Assembly (NCBI GenBank): GCA_964604675.1
Contig: CAZSAT010000076.1
Coordinates: forward strand, 1-35,533
Direction of reading: 5' to 3'
DNA from: CAZSAT01 sp964604675
GTDB lineage: Bacteria; Myxococcota_A; UBA796; CAJQPC01
DNA: 35,533 nt
Position numbers and translations under genes: made by a program
Shown: one piece after another, positions 1-9,444 of the stretch
Layout of the letters: every line of letters begins with the position of its first letter
Numbering within the stretch: position 1 is the first letter of the stretch
Notes under the pieces: model-generated
Told to the model about the DNA's origin: nothing
What the model saw: the letters and a program-made list of their open reading frames with translations, nothing else
Database searches by the model: none

Positions 1-206
1 CGGCGCTCGTCGCGGCGACCCGGACCCCCGCCGAGATGCTCGGCCGCGACGACCTCGGCACCCTCGAGGTGGGGAAGCGGGCGGACTTCGTGGTGGTGGG
101 CGGCGACCCGCTGGTGTCGGTCCGAGCCCTCCGGGACCTGCGTTACACCGTGGTGGACGGGGTCGCTGGCGAACCGGCCGAGTGGCTCGCTGGAGGCCCG
201 GAGTGA
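1..206 (+). CDS. Amidohydrolase family protein, C-terminal end (partial)
   Basis: Only the last 67 residues are in the window; the first full codon is at position 3 and the stop is TGA 204-206. The visible part has the hallmark C-terminus of amidohydrolases of the imidazolonepropionase/dihydroorotase-like superfamily. A helix with TPAEMLG is followed by LGTLEVGKRADFVVV and then DPL, the strand pair that closes the small beta-sandwich domain. The metal-binding residues lie upstream of the window, so the substrate cannot be told. The stop overlaps the GTG start of the methyltransferase gene (GTGA), which suggests co-translation. Secretion cannot be judged because the N-terminus is missing. Confidence 0.85.
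   Translation, partial: ALVAATRTPAEMLGRDDLGTLEVGKRADFVVVGGDPLVSVRALRDLRYTVVDGVAGEPAEWLAGGPE
192..196 (+). promoter_or_regulatory. Shine-Dalgarno GGAGG fixing the methyltransferase start
   Basis: GGAGG at 192-196 lies six bases before GTG 203. It supports GTG 203, which overlaps the upstream stop, over the upstream in-frame GTG at 182. It sits inside the end of the amidohydrolase gene. Confidence 0.6.
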
Positions 207-1054
207 CCGACGACCCCTCCCGCACTGCCGAGCTGGTGTGCTTCGTGCGGGCCACCGACCAGAAGCAGCCGCCGGACGAGCGGGTGCTCGACGACCCCTA
301 CGCGCCGCGCTTCCTGTCGATGCTCACGCGGGTGCCCTTCGCCACCCTGGTCGGCGGACTCAGGGACTCCGCGGATCGGCTCGCGGCGGGCATCGGGCAC
401 TACGTGCTGGCGCGGCACCGCGCGATCGACGACGCCCTGCTCGAAGCCCTGCCGCGGGTCGAGCAGGTGGTGCTCCTCGGTGCCGGCTACGACAGCCGTG
501 CCTGGCGCTTCGCCGAGGCCATCGCCCAGCGCCCGGTGTTCGAGGTCGACCACCCGGCCACCTCGGCGCGCAAGGCCCGCATCATGGAGGGCGTGGAGGT
601 GCCCGACGTCGACCGACGCGTGGTCACCATCGACTTCCGGCACGACGCCCTGGAGGATCGGCTCGGCCGCGCGGGGTTCCAGCCCGGCGCCCCCACCTTC
701 TTCGTGTGGGAGGGCGTGTCGATGTACCTGACCCGCGCGGCGGTCAAGGGCACGCTGTCGGGCCTCTCCGCGTTGGGCGGGCCGGGCTCCCGCGTGGCCA
801 TGGACTACTGGTACCTGCTCGACACGCCCGATCCGATCGGCACAGCCCACCGGATGAGCGGTGGCCTGCTGCACCTGCTGGGTGAGCCTCTGACCTTCGG
901 CATCCACCCGGAAGACGTGGGGTCGTTCATGGGGCGCGAGGGCTGGACGGTCGTCGACGTGGCCGGCCAGGACGAGCTCAGCCGCCGCTACCTCCCCCCC
1001 GGTCGTCCGATGTACCCTGCCGTCTACGTCGTGGTCGCGGAGCGAGGGCAGTGA
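203..1054 (+). CDS. SAM-dependent methyltransferase, leucine carboxyl methyltransferase (LCM) family
   Basis: This is a 283-residue protein if it starts at GTG 203; an upstream in-frame GTG at 182 would add seven residues but has no good ribosome site. It follows the pattern of the PPM1/LCM family (PF04072), which is common in actinobacteria and myxobacteria. DDPYAPRFL lies near the N-terminus. The SAM-binding motif I is VVLLGAGYDSRAWRF, followed by FEVDHPATSARKAR and, in the second half, FVWEGVSMYL. Bacterial members are thought to be O-methyltransferases, mostly on natural products or unknown acids; the substrate here is unknown. There is no signal peptide, so it should be cytoplasmic. It overlaps both neighbours by four bases, so the three genes probably form one transcript. 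Confidence 0.85.
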   Translation: MTDDPSRTAELVCFVRATDQKQPPDERVLDDPYAPRFLSMLTRVPFATLVGGLRDSADRLAAGIGHYVLARHRAIDDALLEALPRVEQVVLLGAGYDSRAWRFAEAIAQRPVFEVDHPATSARKARIMEGVEVPDVDRRVVTIDFRHDALEDRLGRAGFQPGAPTFFVWEGVSMYLTRAAVKGTLSGLSALGGPGSRVAMDYWYLLDTPDPIGTAHRMSGGLLHLLGEPLTFGIHPEDVGSFMGREGWTVVDVAGQDELSRRYLPPGRPMYPAVYVVVAERGQ

Positions 1055-2241
1055 GCGAGCTGGAGCGCGAGCTGGAAGCCGCCAGGGAGCGGATCCGGGA
1101 GTTGGAGGCCGAGCGTTCCGACCTCGCCGACCTGCAGGAACGCACCGTGCAGGCCCAGAAGATGGAGGCCATCGGTCGCCTGGCGGGCGGGGTGGCCCAC
1201 GACTTCAACAACGTGCTCACGGCGGTGATCGGGCTCGCCGAGCTGCTGCAGGAGAAGCTGGAGCCCGGCCATCCCGCGCACCGCGAAGCCGAAGGCATCG
1301 TGGGCGCCGGCGAGCGCGCAGCGGCGCTGGTGGGGCGGCTGCTGGCGTTCACCCGGGGGCAGCTGCGGAAGCCGGTGGCGGTGGACCTGAACGAGGTGGT
1401 CCAGCTGATGGCGTTCCTGCTCGAGCGGGTGCTCGGCGCCGACATCGAGCTGCGGCTGGACCTGGATCACGGCCGCCACACCGTCGACGCCGACGCGGCG
1501 GAGCTCGAGCAGGTCGTGCTCAACCTCGCGGTGAACGCGCGAGATGCCATGCCCGAAGGCGGGGTGCTCACGATCGAGACCCACGCCCACGTGTTCGACC
1601 GGCAGGAGCGTGTGAGGCTCACCGTTCGGGACACGGGCACCGGCATGGACGAGGCCACCCGTCAGCGGGTGTTCGAGCCCTTCTTCACCACCAAGCCGGC
1701 GGGCGCGGGCACGGGGCTCGGCCTCGCCAACGTGTTCGGCGTGGTCGAGCGCGCGGAGGGATCGATCGAGGTGCAGTCGCAGCCGGGCGTGGGCACGGTG
1801 TTCCACCTGGACTTCCCGGCTCGTCTGGACGACAGCGAGGAGCTCTCGCAGGACGATGTGAGCGTGATCACGCTCTCCCCAGGGCGCATGGGCGTGCTCG
1901 TGGCCGAGGACGACGACGCGGTGCGCGAGGTCGTGTTGGGGGCCCTGGAGATGGCCGGCTACCGCGCGATCGGCGCACGCGACGGGGTCGACGCCCTGGA
2001 GCAGGTCGACGACATGACCGTGCACATCCTGCTGACCGACGTGGTGATGCCGCGCATGGGCGGCGTGGACCTCGCGCGCACGATGCGGGCGGTGAACCCG
2101 AAGCTCCGGGTCTTGTTCATGTCGGGCTACAGCTCGGCCCAGCTGGGGCTGGAAGCGCGGGACAAGCGCACCGGCTGGCTGCCGAAGCCGTTCACCCCGT
2201 CGGGCCTGCTGGTCGCCCTCGACGAGCTGGCGGGACGGTAG
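1051..2241 (+). CDS. Soluble hybrid histidine kinase with C-terminal receiver domain
   Basis: This 396-residue protein starts at GTG 1051, overlapping the methyltransferase stop. The order is a short coiled coil (residues 2-38), a dimerisation/phosphoacceptor region with GGVAHDFNNVL (predicted phosphorylated His50), an ATPase domain and a receiver domain (about 280-396). The ATPase domain has an N-box LNLAVNARDAM (about 157-167), G1 DTGTGMD, an F-box EPFFTTK and G2 GTGLGLA. In the receiver, acidic residues EDDD lie near 286, the phosphoacceptor is Asp330 in LLTDVVMP, and the conserved Lys is in LPKPF. There is no transmembrane segment and no PAS or GAF domain, so the input must come from the coiled coil or a partner. 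The HDFNN type of H-box is typical of hybrid kinases. No separate output regulator is adjacent. The gene ends four bases from the convergent exbD. Confidence 0.93.
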   Translation: MSELERELEAARERIRELEAERSDLADLQERTVQAQKMEAIGRLAGGVAHDFNNVLTAVIGLAELLQEKLEPGHPAHREAEGIVGAGERAAALVGRLLAFTRGQLRKPVAVDLNEVVQLMAFLLERVLGADIELRLDLDHGRHTVDADAAELEQVVLNLAVNARDAMPEGGVLTIETHAHVFDRQERVRLTVRDTGTGMDEATRQRVFEPFFTTKPAGAGTGLGLANVFGVVERAEGSIEVQSQPGVGTVFHLDFPARLDDSEELSQDDVSVITLSPGRMGVLVAEDDDAVREVVLGALEMAGYRAIGARDGVDALEQVDDMTVHILLTDVVMPRMGGVDLARTMRAVNPKLRVLFMSGYSSAQLGLEARDKRTGWLPKPFTPSGLLVALDELAGR

Positions 2242-2245
2242 CGGA

Positions 2246-2704
2246 TCAGTCCCGGCTGGCCAGGGCGATGTTGGTCAACCCGGCGCGGCTCAGGCGCCCG
2301 AGCACGTCCATGATCGCGAGGTAGCTCGCGGTCTGGTCGCCGCGGAGCACCACGCGCACCGAGCCGGTGCGGCCGAGCTCGGTGAAGCGGGCGTCGAGCT
2401 CGGAGGCGGGCACCTCGTCGTTCTCCACGAACACCGTGCCGTCGGGCAGCACCGACACCACCACGTCGTCCGGCACGATGTCGGAGCTGCCGGCACCCTC
2501 GGGGGTCATCACCTGCAGCGCACGCTCCGCCAGCAGGCCCTTCTCGTAGGCGGCCTGCTTCTCTTCTTCGATGACCGACGAGCTGACCACCATCAGGATG
2601 ATGAGCAGCACGAGGAAGACGTCGGTGAGCGGGGTGATGTTGATCTCGGCGAAGATCCCGCCGGCGTCGTGCTCGAAGCCTTCAGCGCCCGGTGGTGCCT
2701 GCAC
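2246..2704 (-). CDS. exbD: ExbD/TolR-family biopolymer transport protein
   Basis: A 152-residue protein starting at GTG 2704. The cytoplasmic N-terminus leads into FAEINITPLTDVFLVLL, the family signature, and one transmembrane helix (about residues 24-42). The Asp in TPLTDV is the conserved proton-path residue. The remainder is a periplasmic domain with the TolR/ExbD fold pattern (VVVSVLPDGTVFVEN, then VVLRGDQTASYLAIMDVLGRLSRAG). With ExbB it would form a proton-driven motor in the inner membrane. The gene overlaps exbB by 23 bases. A periplasmic stretch after the membrane helix, rich in Glu and Lys, looks longer than in short ExbD proteins. Confidence 0.93.
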   Translation of the reverse strand: MQAPPGAEGFEHDAGGIFAEINITPLTDVFLVLLIILMVVSSSVIEEEKQAAYEKGLLAERALQVMTPEGAGSSDIVPDDVVVSVLPDGTVFVENDEVPASELDARFTELGRTGSVRVVLRGDQTASYLAIMDVLGRLSRAGLTNIALASRD

Positions 2705-3335
2705 GGTCCCCCCCTTCGGCTTCGATGAGCTCCACGAGCTCGTCGACCACCAGGGCCAGCTCGCGGAGCAGGCTGCCGGCCAGGTTCTGGAGCACGTTGA
2801 ACAGCACCACCCCCTCCAGCGCCACCGCGATGCCGACCGCGGTGGCGATCAAGGCCTGGCTGATGCCGACCGACACCACCGCGAAGCCACCCTGGCCGGT
2901 CTCGCCGATCGCCTGGAAGGCCGACATGACGCCGATCACCGTGCCGAAGAGCCCCACGAAGGGCATCAGGGCGCCGGCGGTGGCGAGCACCCAGTAGCGG
3001 GAGCGCAGGGCCCCCCCGAGGCGCTTGAGCTCGCGGTGCATGGCGCGGGCGGCGTTGCCCTTGACCACCCCGCCGCCGCGCTCCAGGCCCGGCCGCAGCA
3101 CGCCGGCCACCGGGTGCTCCAGGGCGACCGCGGCCTTCATCGCCTGGCGCACGGAGCCCTCCCGGGCGGTCTGCAGCACGTGTTCCGCGGCACCGAGCGC
3201 CTTCTTGAAGCGCAGCAGGGCGAGGGCGCGCTCGATGGCGATGGTCACGAGCACGGCCGACATGATCAGCATGAAGCCGACCAGCAGGTGCTCCAGGGTG
3301 GGACCTTGCAGGTCGAAGGCGAGCGTGGGGGTCAT
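2682..3335 (-). CDS. exbB: MotA/TolQ/ExbB proton channel family protein
   Basis: A 217-residue protein starting at ATG 3335, one base after the stop of the PDZ gene. It has three transmembrane segments in the family pattern: one near the N-terminus (about residues 15-37), one around WVLATAGALMPFVGLFGTVIGVM (about 114-136) and one around GISQALIATAVGIAVALEGVVLF (about 157-180). The GLFGTVIGVMSAF motif is diagnostic of PF01618. It pairs with the overlapping exbD to make the stator-like motor. The TonB-like partner is not obvious; the gene just upstream encodes a PDZ protein instead. Confidence 0.93.
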   Translation of the reverse strand: MTPTLAFDLQGPTLEHLLVGFMLIMSAVLVTIAIERALALLRFKKALGAAEHVLQTAREGSVRQAMKAAVALEHPVAGVLRPGLERGGGVVKGNAARAMHRELKRLGGALRSRYWVLATAGALMPFVGLFGTVIGVMSAFQAIGETGQGGFAVVSVGISQALIATAVGIAVALEGVVLFNVLQNLAGSLLRELALVVDELVELIEAEGGDRAGTTGR

Positions 3336-3336
3336 G

Positions 3337-4047
3337 TCACTTCAGGTGGATGGTGTGGGTCCGTTCCTCGCCGTCCCGGCGGGTGAGGACCACGGTGAGC
3401 TTCTTGGCCTTGCGTTCTGCGATCCAGGCCTTCACGCCTTGCGGGATCGTGTGCAGCGTGCGGCCGTTCACGGTGCGAACGATGTCGCCGTGCCGGAAGC
3501 CACCCTGCTTGAGGTAGCTGCAGCGCGGGAGCCACAGCCGCGCGCCGTCGGGGTCGCCGTGTTCGTCCTTGTGGGTGACGACACCGGCGAGCCGGTCGAG
3601 CTCGCGCAGGTGGGTGGCGTACCAGTCGAGCAGCTCCCGCTCGACCATCCAGCTCGTGTCGGAGAGCTGGGTGACCTCGTCGAGCTGGTCGCACGGCTTC
3701 TTCTTCCCGCGGGGGGGCTTGCCGGAGCCCTCGGTCGTCGCGGACCCCGTGCCCTCGCGGCTCGCGCGGTTCTCCGACACGCTGCTCTTGCGGCTGGGCG
3801 CGGTGCCGGTGTTCTCGGCCGCCGCTGGAGCGTCGGCGGCGGCCGGCGCCGGGGTGGAGCGGGGGGCGGCGGCTGCGGGCTCCGTGTACAGGGCCACCTG
3901 CACCGGCTCGGTGAGCGGTGCGAGCTCGCCACCGCCGCTGCTGGCGAAGACCTCGGCGCCGTCCTCCGCGCCCGCCGTGTCCCAGTCGGGCTCGAAGACC
4001 GAGGTCAGGCCCGGCGCCAGCACCAGGAGGTGCAGCAGGACGCTCAC
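3337..4047 (-). CDS. Membrane-anchored PDZ-domain protein (GspC-like layout) in the exbBD operon
   Basis: About 236 residues from GTG 4047. The start is uncertain: the frame is open further upstream and there is no clear ribosome site, so residues before the GTG (RPHLFAAAV) may be part of the membrane segment. The N-terminal hydrophobic stretch VLLHLLVLAPG is followed by an Ala/Pro/Ser-rich linker (about 45-110). The C-terminal PDZ-like domain contains GGFRHGDIVRTVNGRTL and a final beta strand LTVVLTRRDGEE. Membrane helix, Pro-rich spacer and terminal PDZ is the layout of type II secretion protein GspC and of some TonB-like energy transducers. It ends one base before exbB, so it probably works with the ExbB/ExbD motor. 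No other type II secretion gene is in the window, so the GspC name is not justified. Confidence 0.75.
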   Translation of the reverse strand: MSVLLHLLVLAPGLTSVFEPDWDTAGAEDGAEVFASSGGGELAPLTEPVQVALYTEPAAAAPRSTPAPAAADAPAAAENTGTAPSRKSSVSENRASREGTGSATTEGSGKPPRGKKKPCDQLDEVTQLSDTSWMVERELLDWYATHLRELDRLAGVVTHKDEHGDPDGARLWLPRCSYLKQGGFRHGDIVRTVNGRTLHTIPQGVKAWIAERKAKKLTVVLTRRDGEERTHTIHLK

Positions 4048-4144
4048 CGCGGCGGCGAACAGATGCGGGCGGCTGCTGGCGACGACGCACTCCGTCTGGG
4101 GCCGAGATCCTATTCCGTTGGTCGGGCTTGGGCCGGGCGACCGG

Positions 4145-6541
4145 TCAGGGCGCGGGCGCGCCCCGGAGGTGCTCGTCGAACCACGTGAGCTGCTCCCAGA
4201 GCACGTGCTCCACGCTCTCGCGGGCCCGGTAGCCGTGGTCCTCGAAGGGCAGGAGCACGAGCCGTGCGGTGCCCCCCGAGCCGCGCACCGCCTCGAAGAA
4301 GACCTCGGACTGGAAGGTGAGCGTGCCGGGGTTCGAGTCGGCGTTGCCGTGGATGACGAGCACGGGCTCGTTCACCTGGTCGGCGAAGAAGGTGGGGGAG
4401 ACCTGGATGTAGGCGTCGCGTGCTTCGAACAGCGAGCGCCGCTCCGACTGGTAGCCGAAGGGTTGGTTGGTCTTGTTGTAGGAGCCGCTCCGGGCGATGC
4501 CGGCGCGGAAGAGGTCGCTGTGGGCCAGCAGGTTGGCCACCATCAGGCCGCCGTGGCTGTGGCCGATCACGCCGATGCGCTCGGGGTCCGCCACGCCGAG
4601 CTCGACCGCCTTGGCCACGGCGGCCTCGGCGTCTGCCACGAGCTGCTCCACGAAGGTGTCGTACACGGTCTCCGGGTCGCCCACCATGGGCATGGACGTG
4701 CGGTCCAGCACCGCGTAGCCCTGCAGGGCGAAGAACAGGACCGACGAAGCGTAGAGGCGGTCGAAGCGCTTGGTGGAGCCCCGGATCTGCCCCGCCGTGG
4801 CCGCGTCGGAGTACTCCAGCGGGTAGGCGTGCACCACGGTCGGCAGCGGCGTGCCCGGCTCGTGGCCGGGGGGCAGGTAGAGCTGGAACGACAGCGCCAC
4901 GCCGTCGGCCCGCTCGTAGGTCACGATGCGCTTCTCGAGCTGCCGGACCTCGGGGGTGGGGTCCTCGAAGCGGGTGACGGGGGTGGTGGTGTGGCTGCGG
5001 GTGGCTTCGCCCTCCGGGGCCTCGAGGGCTTCGCCGAGCCTGGCCAGCAGGTAGTTGGGCGCGTCGGTAGCGGACTCGGAGCGGATCACGAAGGCGTCGT
5101 CGTCGCCGGCGAAGGCCACGAAGGTCTCGTAGCGCTCGGGGTCGGAGCGGAAGAGCCGCTCGACCTCGCCCGTCTCGAGGCTGCGGAGGTCCAGGAAGGG
5201 CCGGTCGCCGTCGGGCCCGGCGCCGTCTCCGTCGAAGTACACCGCGTCGCCCTGCTGCCGGAGCACCGAGAAGCCGTTGTCGAGCCGGCGCATCACCGGG
5301 GCGCCGGGGGAGCCGTACCGGTCCTTCTCGTTGCGCTCGAACCAGAGCCGCTTCGTGCCCTCGTCCACGTCCAGGAGCCAGGTGGTCTGCCAGCGCCGCA
5401 TGCGCTCCCGCTCGGTGAGCATGAGCGTGTGGTCCTCGGCCCAGCGCCAGTGCTGGATGCGGTGCTCGGCGCGGAAGACCTCTTCGGCCTCCGCGTCGAA
5501 GGGCGCCTCGAGGCGCATCAGGCGGTCGCGGTGCGGGACCTCGGCCACCGGGTCGCCGCCGTCGAGGGCCTCGGTCCAGAACAAGGTGTGCGGTGCGGTG
5601 GCCTGCCACCCGATGCGGCGCACCCCCTCGGGCACGCCATGGGCCGGCACGTTGTCGGCGAGGGGGAGGGTGGCCACCTCGGCGACCACGCGCCCCTTCT
5701 TGTCCCAGACCTCGACCTCGCTGCCGAAGCGCCACCAGGCCACCTCGTGGGACCAGGGCGCGACCAGGCGCTCGATCAAGAGGTAGCGACCGTCGGGGGA
5801 GGGGCGCGCCGTGGCATAGGGGGCGGGGTCTCCGAGCACCTTCCGACCCTGCTCGTCGGGGTCCAGGACCACGAGCTCGGAGGTGGCGAAGTACTCGAAC
5901 AGCGCCTCGTCGTGGGCGGTCTGCAGCAGGTTGCGCGCTTCGTAGGTGGAGCGCGCGGCGCCGCCGGAGCTCTCGGCGGTCATCGGCCCCGCCGGGATGG
6001 CGGGCGGCTCCGGCATCGGACCGCGCTCCGGCACCTGCCGCACCAGCAAGCGCTCCTGGTCGGGCATCCAGCTCACGGGGTCGCCGAGCATGGGGTTGAG
6101 CGCCACCCCTTCGACCTCGTGGAACGCGCCGTCCACGTCGCCCACCCAGAGGCCGAAGCGGTCGGTGAGCTCCACGGTGAGGGCGAAGCGCTCGCCGTCC
6201 GCGGTCCATGCCACGCCCTGGAGCTGGGCGCCCTCGGGCAGCGGGAGCGGCACCGGGTCGGTGCCCCCGTGCACCGACACGATCCGGGGCGAGGTGCCCC
6301 CCGGGTCGGCGTGGCGGCCACCGTTCTGGGGGTCGATCCGCGTTCCCGCGAGCTCCAGCCAGCCCGCCGCGTAGTCCGCCAGCGGTGGGTACACCACGAC
6401 GTCGGCCAGCAGCAGGTGGTCGCCGCTGGGCGCGGTCCAGACCCAGGGGAGCTGCGGCGCGTGCAACACGTCGAGCACGTCCTGGGACGGGGTCTTCCAC
6501 GGCGTGGCGTGCACCGGGGCGAGGAGCAGGGCGGCGAGCAT
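4145..6541 (-). CDS. Secreted S9 family serine peptidase (S9D glutamyl-endopeptidase-like)
   Basis: A 798-residue protein with ATG 6541 preceded by GGGAG seven bases upstream. Residues 1-12 look like a short signal peptide ending in HA before TPWKTP. Residues about 15-540 form the beta-propeller region. The C-terminal alpha/beta hydrolase domain carries Ser662 in GHSHGG, Asp735 in HGNADSNPGT and His769 in FEDHGYRARES. The DSNPGT and DHGYRARES motifs and the N-terminal PSQDVLDVLHAPQLP stretch resemble the S9D subgroup (glutamyl endopeptidases, chloroplast CGEP) rather than DPP4 or classical prolyl oligopeptidase. Expected role: cleavage of peptides in the periplasm or outside the cell. It precedes the PDZ-exbB-exbD genes by 97 bases and may be co-transcribed. 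Confidence 0.92.
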   Translation of the reverse strand: MLAALLLAPVHATPWKTPSQDVLDVLHAPQLPWVWTAPSGDHLLLADVVVYPPLADYAAGWLELAGTRIDPQNGGRHADPGGTSPRIVSVHGGTDPVPLPLPEGAQLQGVAWTADGERFALTVELTDRFGLWVGDVDGAFHEVEGVALNPMLGDPVSWMPDQERLLVRQVPERGPMPEPPAIPAGPMTAESSGGAARSTYEARNLLQTAHDEALFEYFATSELVVLDPDEQGRKVLGDPAPYATARPSPDGRYLLIERLVAPWSHEVAWWRFGSEVEVWDKKGRVVAEVATLPLADNVPAHGVPEGVRRIGWQATAPHTLFWTEALDGGDPVAEVPHRDRLMRLEAPFDAEAEEVFRAEHRIQHWRWAEDHTLMLTERERMRRWQTTWLLDVDEGTKRLWFERNEKDRYGSPGAPVMRRLDNGFSVLRQQGDAVYFDGDGAGPDGDRPFLDLRSLETGEVERLFRSDPERYETFVAFAGDDDAFVIRSESATDAPNYLLARLGEALEAPEGEATRSHTTTPVTRFEDPTPEVRQLEKRIVTYERADGVALSFQLYLPPGHEPGTPLPTVVHAYPLEYSDAATAGQIRGSTKRFDRLYASSVLFFALQGYAVLDRTSMPMVGDPETVYDTFVEQLVADAEAAVAKAVELGVADPERIGVIGHSHGGLMVANLLAHSDLFRAGIARSGSYNKTNQPFGYQSERRSLFEARDAYIQVSPTFFADQVNEPVLVIHGNADSNPGTLTFQSEVFFEAVRGSGGTARLVLLPFEDHGYRARESVEHVLWEQLTWFDEHLRGAPAP

Positions 6542-6655
6542 CGGGCGTCTCCCAGGTGGTGGTCGTGCCGCCCCAATACCGTCTCACCGGCTCCCCTGTG
6601 GGATCGTGGGCTCCAGCGCTCCTTGGGTCGCCTGCGAGGCGGATAGAGGGCGCCC
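6542..6655. promoter_or_regulatory. Divergent intergenic region between the S9 peptidase and a small gene
   Basis: These 114 bases separate two divergent genes and must hold the promoters for both directions if they are expressed. I see no convincing -35/-10 pair. A small hairpin, CGCCT (6629-6633)/AGGCG (6637-6641), lies just before the Shine-Dalgarno-like AGAGGG (6645-6650) of the plus-strand gene. Confidence 0.4.
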
Positions 6656-7030
6656 ATGTGGCTCACCTTCTACCTGGCGTGCGCCGACGCGATCAGCGAC
6701 CCGGCCGTGGTCGGCGAGCCGGTGGCCGTGCCCGCCGGGTGCACCGCCCACCGCGGCGAGGCCCTGATCGGGGGGCGCGTGGTCACCATCCTGCGCTGCG
6801 AGGACGGGTCCTCGCTCAGTTGGTCGGAGATCGGTGAGGGTGCCGCGGTCACCGACCCCAACTGCACCTTCGCTGGCGAGCCCGCGCGCTGCGCCCACCG
6901 CGATCCGCTCCTCACCATCGCCGGCCGGGTGCGGGGGAGGGTCATCTCGGCCACGTGTGGCTCCAAGGATGGGGCGCCGGGATCGTCCACGGCCTGCGCC
7001 ACCCTGGTCGAGGCCGATCTCCGGCCCTGA
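6656..7030 (+). CDS. Small Cys-rich hypothetical protein, possibly exported
   Basis: A 124-residue protein whose ATG 6656 has AGAGGG five bases upstream. I do not recognise the family. It begins with a short hydrophobic stretch (WLTFYLAC) that may be a truncated signal or lipoprotein signal. The body holds seven Cys after residue 20, spaced as possible disulphides (GCTAH, LRCED, NCTF, RCAHR, TCGSK, TACAT). That fits a protein folded outside the cytoplasm. It stands alone on the plus strand between minus-strand operons and ends nine bases before the convergent sigma-54 activator gene. Frame choice rests on GC3 pattern, the ribosome site and the lack of any better frame. Confidence 0.6.
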   Translation: MWLTFYLACADAISDPAVVGEPVAVPAGCTAHRGEALIGGRVVTILRCEDGSSLSWSEIGEGAAVTDPNCTFAGEPARCAHRDPLLTIAGRVRGRVISATCGSKDGAPGSSTACATLVEADLRP

Positions 7031-7039
7031 GGCCCCTGC

Positions 7040-8457
<1,418 letters not shown>

Positions 8458-8461
<4 letters not shown>

Positions 8462-9408
8462 AGGACCTCGGGCCGGGCGTCGAGCAAGCGGATGGCGCCC
8501 GGGCACACCCGGAGCTCGGCCGGCGCGGTGCCGGGCGCTTCGCCGTCGATGTCGATCCAGGCGGGGTCGGCGGTGACCGGCTCGGCCACCACGTGGGCGG
8601 CGCGCTTCACGTGCACGTAGGGCTCGTGGATGTGGGAACCCGTGTAGAGCTTCTTCATGCCCCGGGCCTGCACGTGCAGCGGCGCGTGCTCGATCACGAC
8701 CACGTCGAAGAGCCCGTCGGAGAGCCGCGCGTTCGGGGCGAACCTCATGCCGCCGCCTGCGAAGCGCCCGTTGCAGACCTGCACGTTGGTGACCTCCCAG
8801 GTGCCCCAGGGCTCGCCGTCGAGGGTGAGCGCGAGCCGGGCCGGTCGGTAGGTGATCGAGGCGCGGCCGGTGGCCAGCAGGAAGCTGAGCTTGCCGCCGA
8901 GCCGCTTGCTGGACGCGTTCACGTAGCGGTCCACCAGGCCGCCGATGCCGAAGCTCGTGATGTTCAGGAACCAGCCGCTGCGGGTGGCGCCGTCGTCGCC
9001 GAGCCAGCTCACCGACCCCACGTCGATGGGGGTGGCCGGCGCCTCGGCCATCGCGGCCGCTGCGGTGAAGACGTCGTCGCCGTGGTTGAGCATGCGGCGG
9101 AAGTCGCCGCCGGTCCCTGCGGGCAGCTCGCCGAGGGTGACCGCGCCCGGGTCGGGCTCGGCCGCCAGGATGCCGTTGACGACCTCGCTCATGGTGCCGT
9201 CGCCGCCGACCGCGATCACCGTGGTGAGGCCCTCGCGCACGTAGTGGGTGGCGAGCTCGCGCGCGTGGCCCGTTCGTTCGGTCATGCGGAAGGTGACCGG
9301 GCCCAAGGCCGCTTCCAGCCGGGGCTTCCAGGCGGTCCACTCGCGGCCCACGCGCCCGCCCGCAGCGACGGGGTTGACCAGCACGACGGTGGCGGCGGCA
9401 TCCAGCAC
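8458..9408 (-). CDS. Diacylglycerol/lipid kinase family protein (DagK/YegS-like)
   Basis: A 316-residue protein from GTG 9408 (VLDAAATVVLVNP). NPVAAGG (about 12-18) is the N-terminal strand of the DAGK catalytic domain (PF00781). VGGDGTMSEVVNGI (67-80) is the nucleotide-binding motif and LPAGTGGDFRR follows, with the usual GTGNDFAR altered to GTGGDFRR. The C-terminal domain contains FLNITSFGIGG, a FAGGGMRFAPNARLSDGLFDVVVI stretch and WIDIDGE, all family hallmarks. The likely reaction is ATP-dependent phosphorylation of diacylglycerol or another lipid alcohol; the exact lipid cannot be read. There is no signal peptide, so it is cytoplasmic or peripheral. It is coupled to the activator gene downstream and is divergent from the PhoD gene across 36 bases. 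Confidence 0.88.
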
Positions 9409-9444
9409 GCCGTGAGGGTAGCCGACTCCGGGATACAGGACGGC

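Noticed and set aside
3337..4047. Type II secretion protein GspC.
   Set aside because: The layout is similar, but no other type II secretion gene is present and it lies in an exbBD operon.
3569..6646. A very long plus-strand open frame across the S9 peptidase.
   Set aside because: It is low-complexity Gly/Arg/Val and lies antisense to clear S9, PDZ and ExbB coding sequences; high GC keeps antisense frames open.
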